This document shows positions 35,594 to 46,279 of a stretch of DNA of 64,000 nucleotides, in pieces (the first letter of the stretch is position 1; each line of letters begins with the position of its first letter). The position numbers and the translations under genes are program-made. Source of the stretch: WTFY01 sp965205275 (GTDB taxonomy: Bacteria; Pseudomonadota; Gammaproteobacteria; UBA4575); the NCBI GenBank assembly GCA_965205275.1, contig OZ242168.1, forward strand, positions 744,001 to 808,000. Reading direction: 5' to 3'. The notes below the pieces were generated by a model. The model did no database searches, was not told where the DNA came from, and saw nothing but the letters and a program-made list of their open reading frames with translations.

Positions 35594-35729
35594 GTTTTAA
35601 TTCTCTTCACATACACTTAATAGTTCCCAATATATATCTAGGAGCTCTTCATTAAAGCTTGGGGCATCCCGTCACGGGAATCGCCGCCTATTTTTGTCCA
35701 GGCTCTGCTCGCCTTTTTAGCACTGTCCT

Positions 35730-36016
35730 TCATCTGCCAAAAGATAGGTTTGAACCCATCACGGGGGAAACAGCTAGATTAGGATTTTCAAGTATATGTG
35801 TATGCAAACGCAATAATGCAATTTGATAATCCAATAACCCCGGATATGCAACTGCGTACATATTTGCTTCTTGTTGCACTTCATCCAGTTCGACCCTATT
35901 TTTTAGCGCACGAAAAAGGCTGTCTATCTGGGATTGCTGATACTCATGTGCAGGGCTTTGCCTACCAATGCAACCAGTAATAGTATGGCTATCAGGCATG
36001 GATTGATTTTCATCAT
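35730..36016 (-). pseudogene. small secreted-protein gene with a frameshift
   Basis: From an ATG at 36016 behind a good ribosome site (AAGGAGAAA), the frame opens with a signal-like stretch, MMKINPCLIAILLLVALVGK, and stops at about 35925. The neighbouring frame continues without start as HEYQQSQIDSLFRALKNRVE and runs to 35730. Joining them near 35931-35959 gives a protein of about 95 residues with signal peptide and a helical mature part. A longer frame to 36095 exists in the second frame but lacks the signal and ribosome site. Confidence 0.5.
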
Positions 36017-36346
36017 TTTCTCCTTCGTTATCACTCATCAAAATCAAGGTCGAAGTCCGCATTTTTCTTTGGGTATGCTCTTTGGGTCTGCGCATAAATT
36101 CATCCTATGCTAGTTGTGAACCCTTGTGAGTTACAGTCCTCTGGACGATAAGTTCACGCGCTTCTTTTGGACAGGAAAATATACTACTTGAATCAGATTA
36201 TAATAGAGTCATAAGACTCAGTTTCATTAGTTACCTGACCAATTAAAACGCTGGTTTTATAGAAAATAAATAGCGAACATGCCTCCTGTTTTTAGTAATA
36301 CAGAAAGTAATACTTTGCTATTTTTACAATCAGAAATAGAGCTATT

Positions 36347-37716
36347 GTCAAATCTGGTGTATGCCGATGAAATCAAGCGGCAACCTGGTCTGATTGTTCA
36401 ATTTCTTCTCCGTTAATAAATTTCACGCCTTCAACAATCTTCGCCAGGTATGCAAAGCCGCGTAGTTTTCGCCAGTTCTTCTCAGCGCACTGGCCAAGCT
36501 TGAACATCATGTGCAATAAACTGTCGCGCGTCATACAGCCTTTTGTTCGTGTCGTACGATGACGGATGGTGGCAAAGGTCGACTCGATCGGATTGGTCGT
36601 TCGAAGGTGCTGCCAGTGCACTGCGGGAAAATCATAGAACGTCATTAACGATTGCCGATCCTTGAGCAGGCAGTTGGTCGCCTTCGGATACCTGGCTTCA
36701 TAGGTGACGATAAACTGATCAAAAGCCTGCTCGGCATGCTCGCGGGTGGCGGCCTGCCAGATCTCGTGCAGCGCCGATTTGGCTTTCGGCTGAACGCTCT
36801 TTGGCATCGCGTTGAGCACATTGCCGGTCTTATGCATCCAGCAGCGTTGTTGACGGGTCGCCGGGAATACTTCCTCGAGCGCCGCCCAGAAACCCAGGGC
36901 ACCATCGCCGAGCGCCAGTTCCGGGGCATTCATGCCGCGTGTCTTCAGATCCAGCAGCACTTCGCGCCAACTCTGTGTTGACTCCCGAATGCCGTCCTCG
37001 ATCGCCAGAAAATGCTTGTCACCACGCGCGTTGACGGCCACGATTACCAGCGCGCACAGCCGCTGGCGATCCGCTCTCAGGCCACTGTAGATACCGTCCG
37101 CCCAGATATACACCCAGCGATCGTGGCCTAAACGACGACGTCGCCAGCTCTCGTATTCCTGCCGCCACGTCTGCCTCAGGCGCGATACCGTACTCGCCGA
37201 TAAACCCTTGGCTTCGGCGCCCAGCAGCACTTCCAGCGCCGGCTGCATCTCGCCGGTGGAAATCCCCTTCAGATACAGCCATGCCAGCGCCGCTTCCAGA
37301 CTCGCGGTCTTGCGCACATACGGCGGTACCAGCGCCGAGTGAAAACTCACCGGCTTGCCGTCACGGCTGCGTATCTTCGGTACCTGCACCGTTACCGGGC
37401 CAATGCCGGTCTGAATGTCTCGCGCCGGCTGATAGCCGTTCCTGACCACCGCCGTACGACCCACCTCATCTCGCCGCCCAGACAACGCCGAGAGTAGTTC
37501 ACTAACCTCTAATTCCAGACCCTGTGCAATCAGCTTGTGTGCTCCGTCGCGGATTAACTCCGTCAGCTCGTCACGGATCTTCTCTCGACCTGATAATGCG
37601 ACAACGTTATGCTTACTCATGGTGGCGTATCTCCTCAGTTGAATGAATTGCTTCGTAACAACCATTTCAACCAGATATGCCGCCTTTTTTCAATTCAGCC
37701 GTACACCACTTTCGAC
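36347..37716 (-). mobile_element. IS256-family insertion sequence
   Basis: About 1370 bases. The ends GTCAAATCTGGTGTATGCC and (reverse complement) GTCGAAAGTGGTGTACGGC form imperfect inverted repeats around a full transposase. The eight bases outside each end do not match, so no target duplication is visible. It cuts into a gene whose tail remains at 37717-37859. Confidence 0.85.
36373..37620 (-). CDS. IS256-family (Mutator) transposase
   Basis: 415 residues from MSKHNVVALSGREKIRDELT at 37620; upstream in-frame residues lie beyond the likely start. The DDE triad is in VYIWADGIYSG, LALGDGALGFWAAL and the C-terminal NPIESTFATIRHRT. The CCWMHK-like site appears as QQRCWMHKTGNVLN. These are the hallmarks of the IS256 family. 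The gene is intact. Confidence 0.93.
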   Translation of the reverse strand: MSKHNVVALSGREKIRDELTELIRDGAHKLIAQGLELEVSELLSALSGRRDEVGRTAVVRNGYQPARDIQTGIGPVTVQVPKIRSRDGKPVSFHSALVPPYVRKTASLEAALAWLYLKGISTGEMQPALEVLLGAEAKGLSASTVSRLRQTWRQEYESWRRRRLGHDRWVYIWADGIYSGLRADRQRLCALVIVAVNARGDKHFLAIEDGIRESTQSWREVLLDLKTRGMNAPELALGDGALGFWAALEEVFPATRQQRCWMHKTGNVLNAMPKSVQPKAKSALHEIWQAATREHAEQAFDQFIVTYEARYPKATNCLLKDRQSLMTFYDFPAVHWQHLRTTNPIESTFATIRHRTTRTKGCMTRDSLLHMMFKLGQCAEKNWRKLRGFAYLAKIVEGVKFINGEEIEQSDQVAA

Positions 37717-37859
37717 CATAACTCGCCAAACGCAATGAATACTTAAAGCTACTTGCTGACAATATTGACCCCATAGAGCACAAGCTTGAAAAGGAGAGGC
37801 TCCACGCAGAAAAAACAAAATACGCTGGAGGCAGTAACCGGTCAGTGGATTCAGATTAA
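37717..37859 (+). pseudogene. 3' tail of a gene cut by the IS256 element
   Basis: An open frame of about 45 codons reads LAKRNEYLKLLADNIDPIEH, followed by a charged helical stretch (KLEKERLHAEKTKYAGG) and a stop. It starts immediately at the IS end, so the front of the gene is lost. No family recognised. The remaining 220 bases to the adhesin pseudogene hold nothing visible. Confidence 0.3.
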
Positions 37860-38081
37860 AAGAACGTACCGCAGGCTTTGCATTCGGGCTTCGAATGCGG
37901 CCGCGTCACTACCACGTTTCACCGGGTAGTGACACGGCCGAGTACGCTGGACTATCCGTTCCTGGAGGACTCGCCAGGCATTGTGCAATCCCAGGCTATG
38001 CTTCGAACCTGACAACCCGTTGATATGCTGTTCCGGATCGAAGAGTGCCGCAGCCAGGAAAGCTTAAGACTCCCCGTACCC

Positions 38082-41000
38082 CTACCAGTGTGCCTGCATC
38101 CGGATTCCGATCTTGTGCTCAGGCTCGCGGTCCTCGTTCCTCGCATCCAGCCGCGAACCCTCAGCCCGGATGTTGAAACCAAGATTCCTGGCCACCGGAC
38201 CCTCAAGGAGCCAGCCCAAGCGAATCTCGCGGTCTGCCTCCGAGAGTCCAAATCCCACCTCGGGGGTACCTGTATAGCGCCTGCCCAGCACAGGCATGCC
38301 GTAGCTCAGCTTCGCTTCCAGACGGCGTCGCAACGCATCGTCATTAGCCACACCTAACCCCTGTGCGGTATCAGGACGTAATAGTGCTTCGACCCCACCG
38401 GTCGCAGAGGCACCGATCGTCTGACTCAACGTCAGTGCCAACCCCCGGTCCGAGGCCGGGTTCGGATCCCAGGCAAACGAGCCTGAGAAGCCCCGCTCCT
38501 GAAAATCACTGTCCTCATGGGTCAGCAGACCCCGTGCACGCACCTCCGCCTGAATCCCGCGCTCAGGATCCCTCCAGGCAATGCCTGCACCGATATCCAC
38601 CCCGAAGCCGGTCTCGGCATCACCGCCGTCATGACGCACCCCCACTTCAAAGCCAGGCTCGAAGGCACTGCTGCCTGTCTCGATGCCGTGCCAGGTCCCC
38701 TTGAAGCCAAACCGCAGCCGCGTTACATCGGCCTCAGAGGCCATGAGAGTACCGCTGCTCTCGTGCTGTGAGTCCGATTCCGTTCGAACCACCATAGCAT
38801 CCGAGGTGGCCGCAAGCTCAAGTCCGCCCTCCTCGGACGGCTTTGCCAGCAACCCTCGGCCGCCAACGGCTGCCATCTTCATATCCATGTCCGTCTCGAT
38901 CCGTGCACCGACCTTGGGGGTCAGCTTGAATTCACCTGAACCGTAGCCCACCGTACCCCATACCGACAGCCGCTTGCTGATCTCGTAGCGCCCGTACGGA
39001 TAGAGTCCAGTGAGTGTGGTTCTTATCGTGCCATCGTCCAACTCCGAGCGGTAATCGCCCTCGCCGTTCGAATGCGACAGGGCAAGGCCCATTGTCGCCC
39101 GGCCCTGCGCCCAGTCCGTACCCAGCAGTATGCTCTGCACCTCACCATCCAGGGACAGCTCACCCTCGTGACCATCAAAGCGAGAGAGCGCAACTCGACC
39201 CCACAGCGCACCGAAACCGTTATCTCCGATCTCGCCCGTCAGTGCAAACGAAAAGCCCGTGAGCAGGTCCTGTGCCGTGACCTTGCGGGCACCAGGACGG
39301 GGAGGCCTCATCGGTCTCACGATCGAGCCAGTTAGTCAGTGTCTTATGGCGTGCATCTGCCGTCTGATCATGTGCTGCCCGTTTGTCTGACTTAGGCTCG
39401 CGTGCCACGGCCCCGCCAATTCGCTGCCCGGCCAGGTTGAGTTTCACCCCCGGAACCCGTGAGGCCGTCATCCGGCCTTCCACCGCATCCAGCACCTAGT
39501 CCGCGACCGTGCGTCCGAACCGCGCCAGCCATCCCGGAAGCGTTGACGGGTCGACCACTACCACTGTGAGGGAGAACTCGTCCGATACAAACGCTGCCCC
39601 ATCACTTGCCGTCACTGTTACAAGTACTGTCTCTCCATCGCTCAGACCCGGTGTTCCCGTGAACGTGCGTGTGACTGTGTCAAACGTCTGCCACAATGGC
39701 AGCGAGCCACCATGGTGCATCGTTGCGCCGTACGTCAACGGATCGCCGTCTGCATCCATGAATGCATCCTCTGGAACCACATAGGTAAACGGCTCACCCA
39801 CCAAAGCAGTCTGGTCCTCCAGTGGGATCGCGACAATGGGCGGAGTGTTCCTCGATATCACCTCGCTCCCCAGTCCCCTTACTCCTTCAGCAGATGACGA
39901 TGATATAACAGGCAATGTCACCTTCACCTCCTTCGATTCCGCACCCAGGCCGTTTACGTTACTCGCCCGTACCTTAAAGACATACGAGTTGCCGTTGTGA
40001 AGCTGCGTTATCGTCTCCTCGAAGCTTGCGCCTTCAGGGTCGATCCCTGAGCCGGACCAGCCCTCGAACGTCGTCGTGTCTGATTCATGGTTGAAGTACC
40101 CGAGCCGCCAACTGTAGCTGATGATGGGCGACCCGCCATCGCTGTCCGGGGCGTCCCACATCAACGTTACCTGACTGTCGCTCAGCACCGCACGTACATT
40201 CTTCGGCTCTGTGGGGGTATCAGGGGCCGTGGTGGTTGCAGAGGCAACGTTCGAAGCAGCACCGGTACCGGCAGAATTGGTGGCAGAGACACGGTAGTCG
40301 CGAGTCGTGCTGGGGGACAGGTCGGGGTGGCTGTAGGCAGTGTCCGTATTGCCGGTATTGGCATCGAGGTCTTCCCAGTCGTTGCCGCCATCAGTGGACA
40401 CCTCGATCCGGTAGCCGGTGACGGGGGAATCGCCAGTGTAACCAGGGGCTGCCCAAGACAGTTCAATCTGGGTCTTCCCGTCGGCCCGCGCCATCAGGCG
40501 CTGCGGTGCACTCGGGGTGCCATCGGGAGTCGGCGTGGTGAGAGTGGCAACGTTGGAAGCGTTACTGGTACCCTCTGAGTTGATCGCGATGACACGGTAG
40601 TAGCGGGTCGTGCCGGGAGCGAGACCGGTCTCAGTGTAGGTAGTATCCGAATTACCTGTATCTTCGACCACGTCGTTCCAGATCACATTCAATCCCGTCT
40701 GGCGCCCGTCAGGGGATTCCTGGATTTGGTAGCCTGTGATGACGCGCCCGCCATTGTCGACCGGGGCGGCCCAGGACAGGTCGACCCGGGTTGATCCGTC
40801 GGCAGTCGCGGTAAGGCCCGTCGGTTCTCTCGGCCTGTGAGGCGTGCGGGTGGAGTTGTTGGTAACGGACTCATCGGTGAACGAGTGGGCATCGTTGCCG
40901 GATGTGTCCTGGATAGCATTGGCATCGTTGCCGGAGCTCGGATCTGTGTAGCTGACTGTAGCGGTCTGGCCCTGGCGGATATTGTTTGCCAAGTAGAGTT

Positions 41001-43195
41001 GTACTCGTCGGACGCCGTGAACCATGGAATCGATCGTTGCAGATTCGCCGCCGACGGTGACGGCGAACGCGGTGATTGGAGGAAGGGTGGTGGAGAGTTG
41101 CTCCAGGAAGTGGACAACGACCGGAGTGCCTCCCGGCCCGACCTCGGCTGAACTGAACTCGGTTATGTTGATGACGTTGATGGTCACCGCCATCGTGTCG
41201 CTACCGCCATGACTGTCGTCGGCCTTAACCGTCACCGCGTAGCTCGCCTTGTCCTCACGGTTGTACGATTCACCGACCTTGGTCTGGATCTGGCCGGTGG
41301 TCGAGCCGATGGTGAACTTGTCCTTGTCCGTACCCTCCAAGGTGTAGGTCAGTGTATCATTATCGTCGTCGGTCGCGGTGATCGCCGTGCCCACATTAGC
41401 AGCTGTCTGGATCGTCGCGTCATCAATCGTCTCGGTAATGCTCAACGTCGCGCTGTCGTTTGTAAACACCGGCGCATTGTTGGCCGGTTCATTGGTCGAT
41501 CCGGCCCCCGTAGGCGACCAGGGGCTGTCCCCTTCGGCGTTGGTCGCCCGTACCTGCACCTGGTATTCCGTGGAGTGCGTGAGGCTCCCGATGCTCGTGC
41601 TGGTGCCAGTCACATCCTGCGGACCATTGATCCAGCTGGTGTCGGACATCTTCTTGTACTGTATATCGTAACTCGTAATCGCAGGGCGACCGGTATTGGT
41701 CGGTGCCGTCCAGGTCACGTCGAGGCTGGTCGTGCTTTCCTCAGTCGACGACGCTACAGGAGCTGCCGGTGCCAGCGGCGCCTCGTCCACGTCCGTGAGG
41801 GAGATGGTCACTGCAATCGTGTCCGTGCCGCCCTTGCTGTCGTCGGCCTTGACCGTCAACACGTAGGTACCCCCCGGCGCTTCGTAGTCGTAGCTTAGAC
41901 CTACCTTGGTTTTGATCTGACCGGTCCCCCGAGTCGATTGTAAAAAAGCCCGCACCGGGGCCTTCCATGGTGTAGATCAGCGTATCACTATCGTCGTCGG
42001 TCGCGGTGATCGCCGCGCCCACATTGGCAGCTGTCTGTACCACCGGATCACCGACCAACTCAGGGAAACTCCGCGTCGTGCTGGAGGTCGCAAACTCCGG
42101 TGCATTGTTGGGAACCGGGGTATTGTTGGTCACACTCTGGTTCGTCAGTGCCACCGCGTTGTTGCCGGCGACGTCCTGCACAGGGTTCGAGGTCAGTTTG
42201 GTGTAGCTTACGGTCACTGCTTGCCCGTTGGTCACCGCCGTCCCCAGTGTCAAGGTGACCGTCTTGTCGCTCACGTCAACGCCTGAAGGTGTCGTAGCGG
42301 TGCCTGCTACAGAGACCGAATAGGCACTCGCAGCCGGCTCCGAGCCTTCATCCAGTGCCTCGTCGTAGGTCAGCACCAGCGACATACCGTTCACCGTTGC
42401 CGAGCTCAGCGTCGGCGCAGTGGTATCGGCCACGGTATTGACAGTGCCGTTGAACCGGATTCGGAATGGCGAGCTTGTGCTAGGAGACCAGTCATCTGTA
42501 CTCAGTCTTTTGAAGTAGGTGCCGTCACCAATGCTCCATCCGGCTGCACCGCCTGAATCCTCACTGCTTCCAAACACAGAGCCCAGCCAATAATCGCTGT
42601 ATGTATCTACGTTGTCCCCTTGCGGACCCCCCGTATTATCGAACACGGCAAAATAATCCGTGTCTTTCTCAAGGGTCGCATTGGCCGGGGCAGTAAAGGT
42701 GTTCATGGCCGTAGCGGTGTACGTAACATGGTTCCACCCACCTTCACTATAGGTTGCCGGGTTGGTCAGTGTGTACGGGCAGTCGCTTGTATCCGGCTCA
42801 CCGTCTGAATCAACCTCGCAGATGCGTATCCTCACTGTAGCCGCATCCTCAACCCCGAATACATAGACTTCTACGGACGAAAGCGTATATCCGGTCGCAT
42901 TGGAGCCCGTCGTGAACTTCTGCGACCTTGTTACAAAAGGCAGAGAGACATCGATGGCGTGATAGCGAATATCAAAGTCATCCCTGTCCTGAGCCACACC
43001 GACATTGCTTGTCAGGGTGGCGGCGTGTGCAAGCCCGGAGCCAGCTAAAATCACTGCAAAGACCAGCAGCATACGGGCTGCAGTGTGACGCGCCAGCGTG
43101 TTCAAACAACGGCAATATCCCGGCCAACCAGAGCAACGCTCCAAGGACAATCTCTGCACTGCATGACGATGAAATGAGCGGCCTGAATCAGTCAT
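38082..43195 (-). pseudogene. large autotransporter adhesin gene with three disruptions
   Basis: An intact ancestor of about 1,700 residues can be read. Order: signal peptide (MLLVFAVILAGSGLAHA) from 43195; a lectin-like region and SwmB-type domains (TLSSATVNGMSLVLTYDEAL); cadherin repeats (AITATDDDNDTLTYTLEG); several fibronectin type III domains (VDLSWAAPVDNGGRVITGYQ); a dystroglycan-like Ig domain; the linker LPGWLARFGRTVAD; and a beta-barrel translocator to 38082. The breaks are a +1 change in a C5 run at 41926-41930, a TAG at 39496-39498 where relatives read Gln (VAD-Q-VLDAVEGRM), and a frameshift at about 39295-39307 before the barrel. It would have been a surface adhesin. Confidence 0.85.
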
Positions 43196-43207
43196 CCAGA
43201 TCCACCT

Positions 43208-43606
43208 TTATTTCCCCCCCGATTGATCTGGACAACTTGTCGCAAGGTCTTTCTTTCGATCAGGAACTGTCAGCCTGAACTTCGAATAAATTCGACTTTT
43301 GCTCGTGATAACTATGGTTGTCGGGAGTAAACCCCCAAGCCTGGCTGCACACATTAGGAGACCGATCTGCAGGAAGCTGCGGTACGCCCCAAGCAGCACC
43401 TGGTTGCGGGTACTGATTCCGCCTGGGCGCTGCAAGCATCCCTTCGGGGCAATCTGCAAAACGCCCGCGAAACCCTGTGCACCAACCCCGAACGTGCCCT
43501 CCGGTAGGACCTTGATACCTTCATAGCCTGGTGTGCCTGCAATGGCTACCGGCCCTGCCACGCATGAACTGTATTTTTTAGGGGGGGGAATCAGTTTTTC
43601 CAACAT
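43208..43606 (-). CDS. possible small Gly-rich protein with a G8 tract near its start, weakly supported
   Basis: From the ATG at 43606, with ribosome site GGGGAG eight bases upstream, the frame encodes about 132 residues: MLEKLIPPPKKYSSCVAGPV, a Gly/Pro-rich part (GTFGVGAQGFAGVLQIAPKG), a hydrophobic stretch (FLQIGLLMCAARLGGLLPTT) and a basic tail. It ends 12 bases before the adhesin pseudogene start, in the same direction. No family recognised. A chance frame is possible. Confidence 0.3.
   Translation of the reverse strand: MLEKLIPPPKKYSSCVAGPVAIAGTPGYEGIKVLPEGTFGVGAQGFAGVLQIAPKGCLQRPGGISTRNQVLLGAYRSFLQIGLLMCAARLGGLLPTTIVITSKSRIYSKFRLTVPDRKKDLATSCPDQSGGK
43581..43588 (+). repeat. G8 homopolymer tract
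   Basis: Eight consecutive G (C8 on the coding strand) within codons 6-8 of the small frame that precedes the adhesin. It is the longest G/C run I noticed in the window. A one-base change would put the frame into an early stop. Confidence 0.85.
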
Positions 43607-43729
43607 AGTAGTGCTCCCCATGTGGGATATATAGAGGAGTGTACAAAAATGAGCGCTACTAATCCACCTCAAATAAGGGGGTATCTAAATAGATTGGTAC
43701 GGTGCCGGGCGCCGGGATACCAATAATGA

Positions 43730-44095
43730 TGTGGTACATGTCTTGGATCGGACACCGGGACTACGGGATTCTGCGCACGATTCGGGTAGATAATTGCCTG
43801 GAGTTCGTGTCCAAAAAGCTGGGCTTGTGGCCGATGCCAACAGTATGACCCTGTACTCCTCACGCCCCTGAAAGCGAACGACAATACGCTTATTGGGGCA
43901 TTGAACGCACAGGTACGACAGGAATGCCTGAACCGGCACTGGCTCTTGTCTTTGGGTAATGCACGAGTCGAGATTGACCGCTGGAAGAAGATGTATAACC
44001 AAGAACGGCTGCACAGCCAACCCGGGTATCAAACCCCGATGGAGTTTGCTGAAATGCACCGAAAACAGGACCCATTAAATCAGGGCTATGCATAA
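43730..44095 (+). pseudogene. decayed IS3-family OrfB fragment
   Basis: The 3' part reads NAQVRQECLNRHWLLSLGNA and ends YNQERLHSQPGYQTPMEFAE, the C-terminus of an IS407-like OrfB. A matching earlier piece (IRVDNCLEFVSKKLGLW) lies upstream in a different frame, with a gap of missing sequence between. No inverted repeats can be set with confidence. It marks the right side of the IS-rich region. Confidence 0.75.
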
Positions 44096-44256
44096 AGTTT
44101 GGCCCAGATTCCAGGGGAGGACCAACCGCTCCTGCTCTCTCCCGAAATCCGGCGCATACCCAAGGGCCTTGACATCGGTTGACACCGCCCGGTTAGGCTA
44201 AGTGCCTTTTATTTTGCCCGTTTTTATAGGTACTTCAGCAAGCTAAGGTCAACCCA

Positions 44257-45104
44257 CTACCTTGTGTGTCCAATTCGCGGCACTGGAATCAGCGCAGGTG
44301 TAGAAGCCTGATAGTCACGGTAGCTGGGGTATTTGGAAGCTGATATTGATTCTGTAAGCCGCGTTGACAGAATGAACATCAGCGTGAGAAAGATAAACCC
44401 GAGACCTGTCCAGTGCAGCCACTCGCTTGAAGCTGCTACCGCAAACAGATAAAAGACCCACCACATAGCAATTTCGCAGAAGTAATTGGGATGACGGCAA
44501 TAGCGATAGAGGCCGGTTGTGATGAAGGGTTGGACGACCTCTTCACCCGCAGCAATATGCCGTTTCTTATCCTGCTGAAACCTCCACATCTGTTCGTCGG
44601 CTATGGCCTCAATGATAAACAGCACCAGGAACACCGTGGCTACAACTGCATCAAGCCAATTCAACGGTGTTTCGTGCCATAACCAAACCTGGTGAATTGG
44701 CGATGTGAATAACCAAACCAGCAACATTTGTCCAGGTACGATAAAGACGATGTTAAGTAACTGAAATCCAACCGGACCGACACGTTCTCGAATAACCGCC
44801 CACCTGTAATCCTCGCCACCCTTCTTAAACCCACCCTTGCGGGCGTAATTGAACGTCAATCGTGCCCCCAAAGGAAGACAAGTGCCGTCATGAGGTTCGC
44901 GCGCCCTGAGGCAAACCCGCTTGTATTCGCCACCAGCACACAGTAAATCACTGGGCAGATCGGCCAAATGCGATCTACCCAAGAATATTCACGAGTACTA
45001 ACCGAAAGCAACCATGCGCCAATCGAGAGAATTACGCATAGATCAAGGGCTAAACCGAACGGTGTACCCGTTAATGAGTGGTTGAAGAGGTTGATGGCAT
45101 CCAT
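44257..45104 (-). pseudogene. DUF1295-family membrane protein gene with one frameshift
   Basis: Two frames join into a protein of about 280 residues. The first (MDAINLFNHSLTGTPFGLAL) ends VFLWG and the second continues ARLTFNYARKGGFKKGGEDY with the family core (DEQMWRFQQDKK, GLYRYCRHPNYFCEIAMWW). DUF1295 proteins are steroid-reductase/isoprenylcysteine-methyltransferase-like membrane proteins of unknown substrate. The break is at a run of five C (44865-44869), where six would restore the frame, so a sequencing or recent single-base event is likely. Confidence 0.8.
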
Positions 45105-45316
45105 ATTCTAGCTTCTTCAAACAGGTGTGTGTTGGGTACAGACGATTTGTAATGTTATAGGGGTATTTTGCAGATGGGATAACTGAAGCGAGTGTCGATA
45201 TATTTCGACTATACTTTCTGGCTAAAGGTATGTAAATCGCAGGCTTGAAGAGACAATTAGCTCAGCCGCACACTGTTTTCACAGCGCTGTATATTTGCCT
45301 CCCTGAACATCCTTTC

Positions 45317-46036
45317 TCAACTTTGACCGTAGGCGACCGGGAGGTAGTAATCCACTTCCGATGCGCCATACCCGATCAGGTCGCATAGCCGGCGCCGACA
45401 TTCCTGCGCTGTCGCGCCTCTTCGTTTCCATACCGGTACACGCTTCATCAATGTCTCAACACGCTCCCTGGGAGTAATAATCCAGGTATCCTGCGAAACC
45501 TCACCAAAGAAAAAATCCGCAGCACAAACCTGCAGGGCCTTGGGCTTCATGTATAACGCAAGAATCAGGACCTTGCCGGCACCACTGTCCATCAGGTATT
45601 CAGAGAGAAGCTGCAGTGTACCACCTCCATCTCCCAGATCATCGATAAGCAATACGGTTTGCCGCTTGACCGGTATGGGAATTTCATTCTGTATCAAGGG
45701 TTTGTCATACTGTTCTCCAGGTCCCTTGTAACCCGATACCCCGATCGCCCCAAACTGGATTTTCGAGGTGACAGCGTGGCACCCTCCTACCAGATGGTCG
45801 TAGAGCAAAATACCCGGTAACAATCCGCCCATCGTGACCATCAATGCCCTGGTGATTTCGTCCTGTTTCCCTTTCATTCGCTCTTGGTAATCATGGACCT
45901 GTCGGGCAAGCTCGAAACATACCGCTACCTCGACATCGTCTGGAACCAGCAGGAAACTCAACTCATCATCCGGGACTTCCACACCAGTGGGGTTTCGCCA
46001 GTATTCAAGGTCGATGCAATCTTTGGTTTGTTTCAT
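45317..46036 (-). CDS. phosphoribosyltransferase-family protein
   Basis: 239 residues, cytoplasmic. The PRPP-binding loop is seen as TVLLIDDLGDGGGTLQLLSE (near residues 125-145), with a preceding GLLPGILLYDHLVG and a hood region rich in aromatic residues. The form resembles xanthine-guanine or hypoxanthine phosphoribosyltransferases, but DLGDGGGT differs from the usual DDVVTTGGT, so the exact base used is uncertain. Transcribed alone; the 243 bases before the helicase gene show no other gene. Confidence 0.75.
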   Translation of the reverse strand: MKQTKDCIDLEYWRNPTGVEVPDDELSFLLVPDDVEVAVCFELARQVHDYQERMKGKQDEITRALMVTMGGLLPGILLYDHLVGGCHAVTSKIQFGAIGVSGYKGPGEQYDKPLIQNEIPIPVKRQTVLLIDDLGDGGGTLQLLSEYLMDSGAGKVLILALYMKPKALQVCAADFFFGEVSQDTWIITPRERVETLMKRVPVWKRRGATAQECRRRLCDLIGYGASEVDYYLPVAYGQS

Positions 46037-46279
46037 TTGGAGTTCTGAAGATCAATGGAGATGTTTTTCTGCCAATGCATCGCATACTACAGATTCTGGA
46101 TGATTACACGGCTGGCACTCACGAGAGACCAAGTCTGGATATCCGGGATACTTGCTTTCCGTATATCGTAGTCTTTGCCATCCATGGCATCTTTGGTACT
46201 GCCTTACTTTCTTGAGGCCTCATAATATAGAAATACCAGTAACCTACCTAACCTTGAAAAATAACAATGAGACTAGACT

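Noticed and set aside
41209..41898. Long plus-strand frame opposite the adhesin
   Set aside because: It mirrors the repetitive adhesin coding sequence; its composition (Arg/Val/Gly-rich) and lack of a ribosome site mark it as a shadow.
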